A stretch of 64,000 bases of DNA, from the NCBI GenBank assembly GCA_019054805.1, contig JAHQIY010000005.1, positions 5,315,501 through 5,379,500 on the forward strand. Reading direction: 5' to 3'. Each line of letters starts with the position of its first letter. Position 1 is the first letter of the stretch. This DNA comes from Brachionus manjavacas (Eukaryota; Rotifera; Eurotatoria; Ploima; Brachionidae). Shown one piece after another: positions 63,791 to 64,000 of the stretch. The position numbers and the translations under genes were made by a program. The notes beneath the pieces were generated by a model. The model saw only the letters and a program-made list of their open reading frames with translations. It had not been told where the DNA came from and ran no database searches.

Positions 63791-64000
63791 TTAAGTTTAA
63801 ATAAAATAAATCATAAAAGAAAAAGTTAAGTGAGTTTTGTTAAAATAAATAATAATTAAAAGAATTTTTTTCACATGTAGTAATGTAAATGGACAATATA
63901 TTCTGCTATGGCATTTTTTTAATACGCAATCTTTATTTTAAACTATTTTTTTTTTAATAATTAAAGTTATTTGTTTACTTATTTTCGAGCGATCCAACAA

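Overview
The window is nuclear DNA of an invertebrate animal. It is very AT-rich outside coding sequence. Its genes have short AT-rich introns with GT/AG borders (about 50 to 100 bases) and a few long introns filled with transposons. The gene set (ORC3, a mixed-lineage kinase, RTCA, a leishmanolysin-like peptidase and a GT92 glycosyltransferase) is metazoan. The very low GC, compact genes and CR1/Jockey-like plus RTE-like LINE debris would suit a monogonont rotifer, but that placement is inference only.

Layout. 1-400: LINE tail. 509-6068 (minus): complete 8-exon ORC3 whose 2.9-kb fifth intron holds a Tigger/pogo deletion derivative and a palindromic MITE. 6069-9984: gene-free, repeats only. 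9985-12494 (minus): a 14-exon gene for two tandem, catalytically degenerate NEK-like kinase domains. 12669-13889: four identical tRNA-Arg(ACG) genes in +,-,-,+ order. 13890-18860: gene-poor. 18861-21854 (plus): an intronless, GC-rich mixed-lineage kinase (SH3, kinase, coiled coil, CRIB-like). 22500-23490: a chimera of LINE fragments. 23907-25046 (minus) and 27277-31056 (plus): RTCA and a 1259-residue RNA-end-processing protein (RWD, MJ1316, EEP nuclease, 2H phosphoesterase, nucleotidyltransferase), lying head to head. 31622-33196 (plus): a GT92 glycosyltransferase. 33660-39480: three degenerate LINEs. 39480-43429: gene-free. 43430-54330 (plus): a complete 12-exon LMLN gene with foldback, TIR and hAT-type elements in its introns. 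54602-55114 (plus): orphan basic protein. 57901-58359 (minus): weaker orphan ORF. 58531-64000: a hAT-like MITE, a LINE fragment, another TIR element and LINE tails.

The best functional grouping is the divergent pair at 23.9-31.1 kb. RTCA makes 2',3'-cyclic phosphate RNA ends. Its neighbour combines a domain proposed to recognise cyclic ends, a 2H phosphoesterase fold that opens cyclic phosphates, an EEP nuclease and a terminal nucleotidyltransferase. Together they look like an RNA end-repair pair. The tandem pseudokinase gene is the second novel item. I joined the exons of ORC3, the pseudokinase gene and LMLN by hand; every junction keeps frame and each total coding length is a multiple of three.
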